Part shown: positions 8,872 to 17,801 of the stretch, piece after piece
Numbering within the stretch: position 1 is the stretch's first letter
Layout of the letters: each line of letters starts with the position of its first letter
NCBI GenBank assembly: GCA_019358875.1
Contig: JAHHIF010000043.1
Span: 1-61,196, forward strand
Length of the DNA stretch: 61,196 nucleotides
Reading direction: 5' to 3'
DNA from: Symplocastrum torsivum CPER-KK1
GTDB taxonomy: Bacteria > Cyanobacteriota > Cyanobacteriia > Cyanobacteriales > Coleofasciculaceae
Translations under genes and position numbers: made by a program
Notes under the pieces: generated by a model
The model's database searches: none
Seen by the model: only the letters and a program-made list of their open reading frames with translations
Told to the model about the DNA's origin: nothing

Positions 8872-10263
8872 ATGTCTAGCCCTCAAGCGCTCCTTGTCAC
8901 GCTCTGCTGGATTCCAGCAGTCCTTTACATCTTCATGCGGTTTCCGCCGCAACGGGCGGTTATTGTGAGTTTCATAGTGGCATGGCTATACCTCCCCGTC
9001 GTAAACATTGCTTTGCCAGGAATCCCAGACCTCTCCAAGATGTCGGCAACTTGCTACGGCGTTTTGCTTGCTACTCTTCTGTTCGATGCTGGACGCATCA
9101 CTTCATTTAAACCGGGCTGGCTTGACCTGCCGATGCTGATCTGGTGCTTCTGCCCGTTTGCTTCATCAATGGCTAATGGTCTGGGTGCGTATGATGGGTT
9201 TTCTGCAGCTCTTGATCAAACAGTGACTTGGGGAGTTCCCTATTTTCTGGGGCGGATATATCTTAATAACCTGGCAGGGGTGCGCCAGCTGGCCGTTGGC
9301 GTTTTTGTCGGCGGACTAAGCTATGTGCCTTTTTGCCTGATTGAAAGTCGTCTAAGCCCCCAGATGCACCAATGGGTTTACGGCTACCATGCAAGCGTAG
9401 ACTTTACCCAGGCGTATCGCTTAGGGGGATATCGACCGACCGTGTTTATGAATCACGGGTTAGCGGTGGGTGCGTGGATGATGGCGGCAACATTGGCTGG
9501 GATCTGGCTTTGGAAAACTGGCACTATCAAGCAACTCTGGGACATTCCTATGAATTGGCTGGTGATTACATTACTGATCACCTTTGTGTTGTGCCGCTCT
9601 ACGGGTGCCTATGCCTTACTGGTGATTGGACTCGTCCTTATATTTCTCTCCAATTGGCTTCGCACCGCTCTCCCGGTATTACTTGTGCTTCTGTCTATGT
9701 GTATCTATCTATACATTAATTCCATGACCGAAACCTATTTTACCGATCAGCTTGTCACTGTTATGTCCAAGGTGTTTCCTGAAGATCGTGTCTCGTCTGC
9801 GGAGTTTAGATTTAATAATGAAGAAATACTGGCAGATAAGGCACGGCAGAGCCTAGTGTTTGGCTGGGGGGGATACGGACGAAACCGTGTATATGAAAGG
9901 AACTGGGCAGGTGAGCTGGTAGATATAACGGTCACGGACAGCTTGTGGATTATCGCGTTTGGTGTCAATGGTATAGTCGGCTTGAGCAGTCTAACAGCCT
10001 CAATGTTACTGCCTGTTGCCAGCTTATTTGTGTTGCGTTATCCAGCGAGTACTTGGTCTCACCGCAAGATAGCACCTGTTGCTGTACTAGCCTTAGTCTT
10101 AGCTTTGTACATGTTGGACTGTATTTTGAACGCCATGATTAACCCAATCTTTGCCCTCACCAGCGGCGGAATATCAGGGCTTGTGCTTAGCGATACAGCA
10201 ACCAACCAGGTAACACGCAAGCGCTCATCGGTTTCAAGACGTTCTCTGGCTCAACAGAGATAA
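8872..10263 (+). CDS. Wzy-like O-antigen polymerase/ligase family membrane protein
   Basis: A polytopic inner-membrane protein of 463 residues with about ten to twelve hydrophobic segments. A large hydrophilic loop (YGYHASVDFTQAYRLGGYRP, then FMNHGLAVGAW) and a late loop (VFGWGGYGRNR with a D-S-L-W-I-I-A-F-G-V-G-like segment) match the O-antigen ligase / Wzy layout. It would polymerise flipped repeat units at the periplasmic face. Sequence in this family is poorly conserved, so polymerase versus ligase is decided by context: the neighbouring Wzx and Wzc favour polymerase. It ends the plus-strand run that began at 3866. Confidence 0.8.
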   Translation: MSSPQALLVTLCWIPAVLYIFMRFPPQRAVIVSFIVAWLYLPVVNIALPGIPDLSKMSATCYGVLLATLLFDAGRITSFKPGWLDLPMLIWCFCPFASSMANGLGAYDGFSAALDQTVTWGVPYFLGRIYLNNLAGVRQLAVGVFVGGLSYVPFCLIESRLSPQMHQWVYGYHASVDFTQAYRLGGYRPTVFMNHGLAVGAWMMAATLAGIWLWKTGTIKQLWDIPMNWLVITLLITFVLCRSTGAYALLVIGLVLIFLSNWLRTALPVLLVLLSMCIYLYINSMTETYFTDQLVTVMSKVFPEDRVSSAEFRFNNEEILADKARQSLVFGWGGYGRNRVYERNWAGELVDITVTDSLWIIAFGVNGIVGLSSLTASMLLPVASLFVLRYPASTWSHRKIAPVAVLALVLALYMLDCILNAMINPIFALTSGGISGLVLSDTATNQVTRKRSSVSRRSLAQQR

Positions 10264-10628
10264 GACTAACCTAAGTAGCTATAAAATTGAAAAATTAATA
10301 AATTCAGAGCTATCCGTTTCATGGACTGGATGAAAACTAATAATTCTGAACAGAAAGAATGGTCTAATAGACCTAGACCAGAAAATTATTCATATGCTCT
10401 TAAAGGAGCGCTAATATAAATCATGGTTGCTTTGTCTAATAAAATTAAAGCTGACCCATGGTTTAATCAATCTGAAAGAAATAGATAAGGATTCTTATCC
10501 CAAAAAGCAAAAACCTCCCCGTTCACCAAGCTGTTGTGCATCACCCTTGTCTGTATACAGGTAAGGGTGATGTTGCAAGTTGAAGGCGTAATCTACTTAG
10601 ACTGCCATTCTTTCGGAGAGGTATAGAG
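10264..10628. other. Convergent spacer between wzy-like and GMC genes
   Basis: This 365-base AT-rich spacer separates two convergent genes. Apart from the long hairpin at 10539-10572 I see nothing in it. Confidence 0.6.
10539..10572. terminator. Long hairpin between convergent genes, probable bidirectional terminator
   Basis: CATCACCCTT (10539-10548) pairs perfectly with AAGGGTGATG (10563-10572). Between them two G-U wobble pairs lead into the self-complementary CTGTATACAG (10551-10560). The resulting stem is nearly continuous. It lies 275 bases past the wzy-like stop and just beyond the 3' end of the GMC gene. No U-run follows on either strand, so it may be an mRNA-stabilising hairpin rather than a true intrinsic terminator. 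Confidence 0.5.
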
Positions 10629-12329
10629 TTATGAGGCTGATTCCACCTGTTGTTTCGCCGTTTGGGTTTGTGTATTCATGGTGGCTTTGACCCGATCGGC
10701 TATCCGGATTGCCAATGCCACGATTGTCAGAGTAGGATTCCCGTAGCCTCCAGTTGGAAAAACGGCACTGCTAGCAATAAATAAATTAGAGACACCGTGA
10801 ACCTTACAGTTTTCATCCACAACACCTTGTTTGGGATCGACATCCATACGTGTTGTTCCCAGGTGATGCGATGTCCCAGCGGTTGAAATCACTGGAAGGT
10901 CGCCGTCTTGCTCAATCTCGTACCGACCTAAACCAGCACGGGCAATCTCTTCGGCGAATACAGCTTGTGCCCGTTTGACACCTTGAATATCATCCTCACG
11001 CCAGCACGTCTGCATTTTCGCTTTCCGTCTGCCGAGTTTATCCAACCCATCTCCCAGCATCACCCGATTGTCGGGATGGGGAGTTTGTTCAGTTTGATGG
11101 AGAACCTCGAATACGTTATAAATCCGCTCTTTATTGGGCAGATTTGACCAACCTCCTTGGCTCAGGTTAGGCCAAAAAGGTAGGTCTTTTTTCGTCAACT
11201 TGTCGTAGAAAGAACCGGCAATCTCGTCAAGACCTGTTACCACCTTATTCAGATGTTCAAGAGTACCCTTAGCTCCCTCCTTATAGCCACGGGATGAGAA
11301 GAGTGCCTTGAGAGAAGAAACGGCTTCTGATGACTGATATTTTATCGGTCTTGGCAAAAGCAACATTGAAACATTCAATAATTGCTCACGACGCATTGCT
11401 TCATTGGTAAAAGAGAGTCCTCCCATCACGGTTCCCTTACTCAATTGACGCAGATCGTACAAAGCCATTGAGTCAAACATCTTGGGATTGGAAGGAACAA
11501 AAAGACCACCATAGACAAGCGGGTGATCCATAAAGAACCGACCAACCAAATCGTTTTGATTACCCAAACCAGCTTTCTGAGTTTTGTTAGATAGCAACAA
11601 CAAGTGGGCGCTTTCAACGCCACCTGCCGCCAGAATCACAATTTTTGCCTTAACCCAAAATTGATTGCCTTGTAAGCAAGCGACTCGTACACGGGTTACA
11701 GTTTGTGCGGTTTCTTCGGTTTCAAGTTCTACAGCATTAGCGTGGAGATAAGTCGTCACATTGCCGGAACGATTGATTTCGTCACGGTACTCTTTATAGA
11801 AAGCTGCACCAGGCCCGAACTGAAACATCCGAGTTGTCACTCGATTCCCAATAAAGGGAAGCTGAGGGCTATTCGCATCTTCCCAATCTTCCGCCTCATA
11901 GGTAAAAGGTCCAAGCTTGCAGACCTTTTGCGCCCGTTCATAATAGGAAACGAGATGATCTCTCTCAAAAGGCCAGCCACTGTAGGGGAACCCATCCCGT
12001 TTTTCAAAATCTACGTCGTCCAGTGGTACGTGCCTTAAACCCAATTGACCCTTGCTGATGTTGATGCCCCAGTAGCTGGAATTGCCTCCAAACCGACGAT
12101 TGCGCCTGTCGGGGAACACTTGAACGAAATCTCCTTCCGTTTCAACTTCAGCCAGTGACTCCGTATCTGGGTCAGGCAAGTCAAGCCCACCACTTTCGAG
12201 CAAGCAGACTCGGAAGTCTTGTCCGGCTAGTTCCCGTGCGAGAGAAAGTCCAGCAGGACCCGTCCCAACAATACAAACTTCTGTCTCAATTGTTTCCTCG
12301 GCGGACAAGGTGCGTGCATCGATTAGCAT
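10629..12329 (-). CDS. GMC-family FAD-dependent oxidoreductase
   Basis: Flavoprotein of 566 residues that oxidises an alcohol or sugar hydroxyl, substrate unknown. The FAD-binding GxGxxG lies at the N-terminus (VGTGPAG, 21-27) followed by the ribose-binding ESGG. The middle holds the family's substrate domain (HANAVELE, VILAAGGVESAHLLL). The C-terminus has the GMC signature: SHHLGTTRMD with the catalytic-type histidine, VHGVSNLFIASSAVFP, and a final GNPTLTIVALAIRIAD, where His/Asn-type residues normally sit. There is no signal peptide, so it should be cytoplasmic. It is alone on the minus strand inside the polysaccharide locus and could modify a sugar precursor, but this is inference. Confidence 0.88.
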   Translation of the reverse strand: MLIDARTLSAEETIETEVCIVGTGPAGLSLARELAGQDFRVCLLESGGLDLPDPDTESLAEVETEGDFVQVFPDRRNRRFGGNSSYWGINISKGQLGLRHVPLDDVDFEKRDGFPYSGWPFERDHLVSYYERAQKVCKLGPFTYEAEDWEDANSPQLPFIGNRVTTRMFQFGPGAAFYKEYRDEINRSGNVTTYLHANAVELETEETAQTVTRVRVACLQGNQFWVKAKIVILAAGGVESAHLLLLSNKTQKAGLGNQNDLVGRFFMDHPLVYGGLFVPSNPKMFDSMALYDLRQLSKGTVMGGLSFTNEAMRREQLLNVSMLLLPRPIKYQSSEAVSSLKALFSSRGYKEGAKGTLEHLNKVVTGLDEIAGSFYDKLTKKDLPFWPNLSQGGWSNLPNKERIYNVFEVLHQTEQTPHPDNRVMLGDGLDKLGRRKAKMQTCWREDDIQGVKRAQAVFAEEIARAGLGRYEIEQDGDLPVISTAGTSHHLGTTRMDVDPKQGVVDENCKVHGVSNLFIASSAVFPTGGYGNPTLTIVALAIRIADRVKATMNTQTQTAKQQVESAS

Positions 12330-13059
12330 AAAAAGTTACCTTATTAATGATTATTTAGGTCTCTTTAAGATAGATACGTACTTTCACTGAGGACAATAGT
12401 TCTAGAACTTGCCTAGGTTACAGCTTTTTAGTACTTCTCCTCTAAAAATATATTTCCCAATTATCGTCACTGTTGGAACTTGATAGGCGAAATTTTAATA
12501 ACTTCATCAACTCTTTTATCTGTTGACTAGAGTTTTTTGAGGAATCTTTAATTTCACTCTCACGCTGCGAACTAATCAATTAGCGAAATGCCGGAAAAGG
12601 CATGAAATTTTTCTCTATGTATGGCTTCCTAGTGAATGCAAAATTTTTTATAAAGCTACACAGGAATACCCGGTAAAGGCAGGGAATTGTGAGGAGGTTG
12701 TGGAGTGTAGGTAGGGGAAACTGAAGAATTGGGCGATAAACCCACTCTGTTGAGCCGAACCTTTTCCTAAAAGGAGTAGAGATATCCCTTGAAAGCTGTC
12801 TGTCTATTCAGGTCAGTTGCGATCGCATAAACCAATGATGGACACTTTGTCGAGAGTGCCAGTAAATTTATAAAAGCAGTCGTCTAAAAATTAAGCGACG
12901 AGCCTTTTAAACCAACGCGATTTGAGGAAAGCGCGATCGATCTTCTTCTTCAAAGCGGCAGCACTCGCTGAAATGAGACGCTAGCCAAAGAGAGCTTTAC
13001 TCGTACAGGTCTGCTCTATAGCATCAAGACATAACAACATTTAAGTAATAGTCAATTTT
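12330..13059. other. 730-base spacer with no gene
   Basis: This lies between the divergent GMC gene and a GT2 gene, so it should carry promoters for both. A perfect 12-bp palindrome AGTTCTAGAACT lies at 12398-12409, about 70 bases upstream of the GMC start, and might be an operator. A HIP1 octamer lies near 12820. No RNA gene or repeat was recognised. Confidence 0.45.
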
Positions 13060-14109
13060 ATGCAAGCTGAGTCGCAAAGCACTAAACAGGGTATTACCCC
13101 TATGCCTAACGAGATTTCGCCCAATAACCCAACTCCTCTGCTTGTCGTAATCGTTAACTACCGAACACCTAGTCTGACAATTGATTGCCTGCACTCTTTA
13201 GTCAGTGAAGTCCAGTCCTTACCAGGTACCCGCGTTGTTGTTACCGACAACGATTCGGGCGATGGGTCAGTTGAAAAAATTGGAGCCGCTATTGAAAGCG
13301 AGGGCTGGAGTGACTGGGTGTCGCTGATGCCACTTGAGCGCAATGGTGGATTTGCCTACGGCAACAACGCGGCAATTCGTCCTGCCCTACAGTCATCATC
13401 ACCCCCTCCCTATATTTTGTTGCTCAACCCTGACACGGTTGTTCGCCCCAATGCCCTCAAAGCGCTGGTGGATTTCATGAATGAACATCCCGATGTCGGA
13501 ATTGCTGGTAGCCGCTTGGAAGAACCCGATGGTACACCACAGTGTTCTGCCTTTCGCTTTCATACCGTGTTCAGCGAACTGGATTTTGGCTTGAGTCTAG
13601 GTTTAGTAAGCAAGTTACTCTCCAGATGGGTCGTTGCGCCTCCTGTTTCTGACGAAATCCATCAAACCGACTGGGTGGCTGGGGCAAGCATGATTATTCG
13701 TCGTGAGGTATTTGAAGCGGCGGGCTTAATGGATGAGGAATATTTCATGTATTACGAAGAAGTAGACTTTTGCCTACAGGCGAACAGGTCTGGCTGGAGT
13801 TGCTGGTATGTCCCTCAAAGTCGGGTTGTACACTTAGTTGGGCAAAGTTCAGGAGTCACCGACACCAAACGCCCACCAAAGCGTCTACCACAGTACTTGT
13901 TTGATTCAAGGCGACGCTACTTTCTCAAGAACTATGGTTTCTTGTACGCCGCGCTAGCTGATGCCTTCAGAGCGTCGGGTTTTGCCCTATGGCGGATGCG
14001 TCGGGTGGTTCAGCGCAAGCCGGATAATGACCCCCCGCAATTCCTGACTGACTTACTTCGTAATAGTGTGTTCCTCAAGGGAGGCGTAACAAGCCCTGCC
14101 AAGTATTAA
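13060..14109 (+). CDS. Glycosyltransferase family 2, rhamnosyltransferase-like
   Basis: GT-A enzyme of 349 residues resembling WbbL-type rhamnosyltransferases. It shows VVIVNYRTPSLTIDCL, VVTDNDSGDGS, the NGGFAYGNN segment, the metal-binding LNPDTVV, and the acceptor-side motif DWVAGASMIIRREVFE followed by MYYEEVDFC. It is followed 47 bases later by an acetyltransferase gene on the same strand. The nearby dTDP-rhamnose operon makes dTDP-L-rhamnose a plausible donor. A second in-frame ATG at 13102 would remove 14 residues ahead of the first beta strand and cannot be excluded. Confidence 0.85.
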   Translation: MQAESQSTKQGITPMPNEISPNNPTPLLVVIVNYRTPSLTIDCLHSLVSEVQSLPGTRVVVTDNDSGDGSVEKIGAAIESEGWSDWVSLMPLERNGGFAYGNNAAIRPALQSSSPPPYILLLNPDTVVRPNALKALVDFMNEHPDVGIAGSRLEEPDGTPQCSAFRFHTVFSELDFGLSLGLVSKLLSRWVVAPPVSDEIHQTDWVAGASMIIRREVFEAAGLMDEEYFMYYEEVDFCLQANRSGWSCWYVPQSRVVHLVGQSSGVTDTKRPPKRLPQYLFDSRRRYFLKNYGFLYAALADAFRASGFALWRMRRVVQRKPDNDPPQFLTDLLRNSVFLKGGVTSPAKY

Positions 14110-14156
14110 GCCACAGTTGGATTCAAAAAAATACGCTGTTCAGCAAAAGACAGATT

Positions 14157-14738
14157 ATGGTCACACAGCCAGACCTGATATCAAGTGTCAACGAACCCGA
14201 AACCCCCGCCTTGGGGCTTTGGCAACAAATTAAAGAAGACTGGATTGCTCATGGACGTGATTGGACTAGACCAGGATTTCGGGCAGTAGCGATTCAGCGC
14301 TTTGGTGTCTGGAGGATGAAGATCGAACCGAAGATACTGCGAGCGCCTTTTAGCATTCTCTACCGTGCGTTATTTCGCAAAGTCCGGAATACCTATGGGA
14401 TTGAACTGCCTTATACGGTTCAGCTTGGTCGCCGCGTAATTATTGAACATCAAAGTTGCATTGTTATTCATGGGGATTGTGTGATCGGCGACGATAGTAT
14501 CATCCGTCAAGGGGTAACACTGGGGAATCGTTACCTAGATCGTCCCTTCGATGCGCCCAAATTGGGAGCGCGTGTCAACGTCGGTGCTGGGGCGAAAATC
14601 TTTGGCAATGTCACGATTGGAGATGATGCCAATATTGGTGCCAATGCTGTCGTTTTGTGTGATGTACCCGCCGGAGCAACAGCCGTTGGCTTGCCAGCGA
14701 AAGTCATCTCTCCTAAATCTGGGGACAAGACTAGCTGA
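14157..14738 (+). CDS. Serine acetyltransferase-like hexapeptide-repeat O-acetyltransferase
   Basis: A 193-residue left-handed beta-helix acyltransferase of the CysE/WcaB group. A helical N-terminus (IKEDWIAHGRDWTRPGFR) is followed by hexapeptide turns: HGDCVIGDDSIIRQGVTLG, then GAGAKIFGNVTIGDDANIGA and VPAGATAVGLPAKV. The conserved His in the HGD segment would be the acetyl-transfer base. In a polysaccharide locus such enzymes usually O-acetylate a sugar of the repeat unit rather than serine, so I prefer that role. It ends only 16 bases from the convergent GT2 gene. Confidence 0.82.
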   Translation: MVTQPDLISSVNEPETPALGLWQQIKEDWIAHGRDWTRPGFRAVAIQRFGVWRMKIEPKILRAPFSILYRALFRKVRNTYGIELPYTVQLGRRVIIEHQSCIVIHGDCVIGDDSIIRQGVTLGNRYLDRPFDAPKLGARVNVGAGAKIFGNVTIGDDANIGANAVVLCDVPAGATAVGLPAKVISPKSGDKTS

Positions 14739-14754
14739 ACAATGCACTCTTCGG

Positions 14755-15684
14755 TCAAAGCCCTGGGAGTGTCAATCCCGACGCGAAACGTTTAGTCAGC
14801 TTTGACAACAGCTCAAGAGCATAGTTCACCAAGCCTTGGGGATAGTGCCGTAGCAGTAAAAACATCACCCGTGCCGCAGCAAGGAATCGCCCTGCTTTGA
14901 TATGAGCGCCCATCCCATAGGGGAGATAAGGTCCAAAGAGATTCGGCCAGTGTTTTTTTCCAGTTCTGTAGGCGGCTTCGTAGTCCCTATTTCCCTTAAT
15001 AAATTCCCACTGAGCATCAATCACCTTTAAGGTGGTTTCTACAATTCTGGGAATATTGGACGATAAGTTGTTATCGTGTCGGCGATATTCAACAATCACC
15101 TGATTGTGGCAATAAATTGGAAAGGCTCTAGCCACTCGTAGGTAGAATTCATAGTCCTCCGCTGGGTCAAAAGAGCGATCAAACTCACCGACTGATTCAA
15201 AAACAGCACGTCGAAACATCACAGTGGCAGGTGGAGAAAGAGACCTCCCAGACAGGATTAACTGATAATTAGCCGTTTCAATCCGCTCTTCGGGTGCCTC
15301 ACTCAGGAGTGAACCGTCGGCTTTAATGCTTCTAGAAAACCCAAAAACAAAGCCACAATCCGGATGCTCATTCAGGCTGTTCACTCCGACTTCAATCGCT
15401 TTGGGCAAAAGGCGGTCATCGTGGTCGAGAAAAACCAGGTAATCCCCCTGACTTTTACGAATCCCAGTATTGCGTGCGATAGACGCGCCTTGATTCTCCT
15501 GACGGATGTATCGGACACCTGGGTAACGAGCCGCTACCTCCCCTGTATTATCAGTTGAACCATCATCCACCACAATAATTTCAAACGGTGGATAGGTCTG
15601 CGCTAAGGCACTCTCGATCGCTTCTGGCAAAAACTGTACTCCGTTATAGCAAGGAATTATGACTGAAACGATTTTTGTACTCAT
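14755..15684 (-). CDS. Glycosyltransferase family 2
   Basis: GT-A glycosyltransferase of 309 residues with a textbook N-terminus: SVIIPCYNGVQFLPEAIES, VVDDGSTDNT, GASIARNTGI, and the metal site VFLDHDDRL. An acceptor-side DPAEDYEFYLR supplies the ED motif. The C-terminal 90 residues are basic and amphipathic and could rest on the membrane. It is transcribed against the acetyltransferase gene. Donor unknown. Confidence 0.87.
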   Translation of the reverse strand: MSTKIVSVIIPCYNGVQFLPEAIESALAQTYPPFEIIVVDDGSTDNTGEVAARYPGVRYIRQENQGASIARNTGIRKSQGDYLVFLDHDDRLLPKAIEVGVNSLNEHPDCGFVFGFSRSIKADGSLLSEAPEERIETANYQLILSGRSLSPPATVMFRRAVFESVGEFDRSFDPAEDYEFYLRVARAFPIYCHNQVIVEYRRHDNNLSSNIPRIVETTLKVIDAQWEFIKGNRDYEAAYRTGKKHWPNLFGPYLPYGMGAHIKAGRFLAAARVMFLLLRHYPQGLVNYALELLSKLTKRFASGLTLPGL

Positions 15685-16305
15685 GAGTTGTCTGAACCCT
15701 GGTTTCGAGAAACAGCTTAGCTTATGGATTTCGCCAAATAGTGATTCTTCACCGTATTCTTAATCCTCAAATCTTCGTAGGCTATCAAGTCGTTAGACTG
15801 AACTACGCATCTTGCTAATTTCACAGCAAAATCTTTACGCATCACGACTCATAAAGTTTCTGTGAAAGCGCTGGCGTTCTATGTAACTTTTCTGTTATCA
15901 ATGTGACGTACAACTGGAGCCGCCAAAAGGGTAGAGCTTTCTTTCGAGAGCATTGGAGCAGACGCCTGAAACCAAGTTGCCTTCAGCCATGGGACTAGAG
16001 ACCTCCAGGAGTAACCACGCTTCGCGCTGTCCGTACAGCGTTTGGTTATCGCTTTTGGAGTCGCGGCGAAGGTGCTACTCTCAACGAGACGACAAATTTC
16101 TCGTATCGCCTATGACCCCTGGAGTCGGAAAGCTCGTTATGGTAGTGGGAAATTGTCAGGGCATTATTGGGCAAAGCCAATGTGCTGTGCGTCCTCATCA
16201 AGTTTTTTATCTGAACGAAGAGCGCTGTTTCGGAAAAGAATTTGACAACAATCTTTATACAATGCTCAAGAGCGGTTATGTGTTGTCTGTCACGAGGAGA
16301 CTAGG
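15685..16305. other. 620-base spacer upstream of the rfb operon
   Basis: This should hold the promoter of rfbCDAB. Plus-strand frames at 15953-16309 and 16042-16245 encode low-complexity Arg/Ser/Cys-rich products unlike any family and are not called. A small hairpin CGCTGT-CCGT-ACAGCG lies at 16025-16040. Nothing else was recognised. Confidence 0.5.
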
Positions 16306-16851
16306 ATGAACATCGTGCCCACGGATATTCCTGAGGTTTTGATTATTGAACCCAGAGTCTTTGAAGACGATCGCGGTTTTTTCTTTGAAAGTTTTAACGA
16401 GAAAGCCTTTGCCGAGAAGACCGGAGTCACTAGCCATTTCGTCCAAGATAACCATTCCCGTTCTTCCCAAAATGTCCTGCGCGGCTTGCACTATCAGATT
16501 CAGCAGCCTCAGGGAAAATTGGTGCGTGTCGTTGTCGGGACGGTATTTGATGTCGCTGTGGACTTAAGAAAAAGCTCTCCGACGTTTGGTCAATGGGTTA
16601 GCTGCTTACTCAGCGCGGAAAATAAGCGATTGTTCTGGGTACCTCCAGGGTTTGCTCACGGCTTTTTAGTCCTCTCGGAGGCGGCGGAATTCTTGTACAA
16701 AACGACGGATTACTATGCGCCCCAGCATGAGCGGTGTGTGCTTTGGAATGACCCGGATTTAGCGATCGCATGGCCCGGTGAGGCAGAACCTGTGTTATCG
16801 AAGAAAGACTCTTCGGGACAGCCATTCAAAACGGCTGAGGTGTTCTCATGA
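16306..16851 (+). CDS. rfbC: dTDP-4-dehydrorhamnose 3,5-epimerase
   Basis: RmlC, the third step of dTDP-L-rhamnose synthesis: it epimerises dTDP-4-keto-6-deoxyglucose at C3 and C5. The 181-residue cupin has the conserved FEDDRGFFFESF, QDNHSRS, the catalytic-histidine motif RGLHYQ (His62), PPGFAHGF (113-120) and TTDYYAP with the expected active-site tyrosine region. GGAG and TAGG precede the ATG. Its last four bases (ATGA) overlap the start of rfbD, so the two are translationally coupled. Confidence 0.96.
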   Translation: MNIVPTDIPEVLIIEPRVFEDDRGFFFESFNEKAFAEKTGVTSHFVQDNHSRSSQNVLRGLHYQIQQPQGKLVRVVVGTVFDVAVDLRKSSPTFGQWVSCLLSAENKRLFWVPPGFAHGFLVLSEAAEFLYKTTDYYAPQHERCVLWNDPDLAIAWPGEAEPVLSKKDSSGQPFKTAEVFS

Positions 16852-17801
16852 GTCGAATCTTACTAGTAGGCGCGACGGGACAACTTGGTCAAGAACTGCA
16901 ACGTACCCTTCCTCCCTTGGGAGAAGTAATTGAGGTGGGGCGTAAGACGATGGATTTAGCCGATGCAAGCAGCATTCGCGAGGTTATCCGGGAAGCGAAG
17001 CCCAACTTAATTGTCAATGCGGCGGCTTATACGGCAGTTGACAAAGCCGAAACCGAGAAGGAACAGGCAAATTTAATTAATGCGATCGCACCGACGGTTA
17101 TCGCCGAGTCAGCTCAAGCGCTTGGGGCTGACCTAATTCACGTTTCTACGGATTACGTGTTTGATGGTCAAAAAAATACCCCTTACACTGAGCAAGATGC
17201 AACTAATCCTCTTGGTGCCTACGGTCAATCGAAGCTCGAAGGAGAAGAGGGAATTCAGCAGCAAAGCGATCGCTATATTATCCTTAGAACCGCTTGGGTT
17301 TATGGCTCTTATGGTCAAAGTAACTTCGTCAAAACGATGCTAAGGCTCTTTGCGGAGCGTGACGAGGTTCGTGTTGTTGCCGATCAGGTAGGGACTCCTA
17401 CTTGGGCGGGTGATATTGCACGGGCAATTACGACTCTAGGGCAACACTTGAGCCAAGAACCGGGGAAAGAGGCGAAGGCTACTGGGGAGGTAACCGCGCC
17501 AATCAACCACGACTCGACGCTTACAGGTATCTATCACTTTACCAATAGTGGCGTTGCGAGCTGGTACGACTTTGCTGTTGCCATTTTTGAGGAGGCGAAA
17601 CAACTTGGCTTCCCGTTAAAGGTGCAGCGGATTGTGCCAATCACCACGTCGGACTATCCAACGCCAGCCAAACGTCCAGCTTATTCTGTCCTCTCTGGCA
17701 CGAAGCTCCAAGCTCTTGTGGGAGACTATCCCCCCCATTGGCGACAAGCACTCAGGCTCATGCTTGACGAATTTTACTCCTATACTCACCAAAGCAAATG
17801 A
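16848..17801 (+). CDS. rfbD: dTDP-4-dehydrorhamnose reductase
   Basis: RmlD, the last step: NADPH reduction giving dTDP-L-rhamnose. The 317-residue short-chain dehydrogenase fold shows GATGQLGQEL at the N-terminus (GxxGxxG, 8-14), NAAAYTAVDKAE, HVSTDYVFDG and the catalytic YxxxK pair (Tyr125, Lys129 in GAYGQSK). The C-terminal part (VGTPTWAGDIA, then RPAYSVL) is typical of RmlD. It overlaps rfbC and rfbA by ATGA at both ends. Confidence 0.96.
   Translation: MSRILLVGATGQLGQELQRTLPPLGEVIEVGRKTMDLADASSIREVIREAKPNLIVNAAAYTAVDKAETEKEQANLINAIAPTVIAESAQALGADLIHVSTDYVFDGQKNTPYTEQDATNPLGAYGQSKLEGEEGIQQQSDRYIILRTAWVYGSYGQSNFVKTMLRLFAERDEVRVVADQVGTPTWAGDIARAITTLGQHLSQEPGKEAKATGEVTAPINHDSTLTGIYHFTNSGVASWYDFAVAIFEEAKQLGFPLKVQRIVPITTSDYPTPAKRPAYSVLSGTKLQALVGDYPPHWRQALRLMLDEFYSYTHQSK

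Noticed and set aside
15953..16309. 118-codon plus-strand frame upstream of rfbC
   Set aside because: The product is Arg/Cys/Ser-rich without domain features, overlaps another frame and overlaps the rfbC start.
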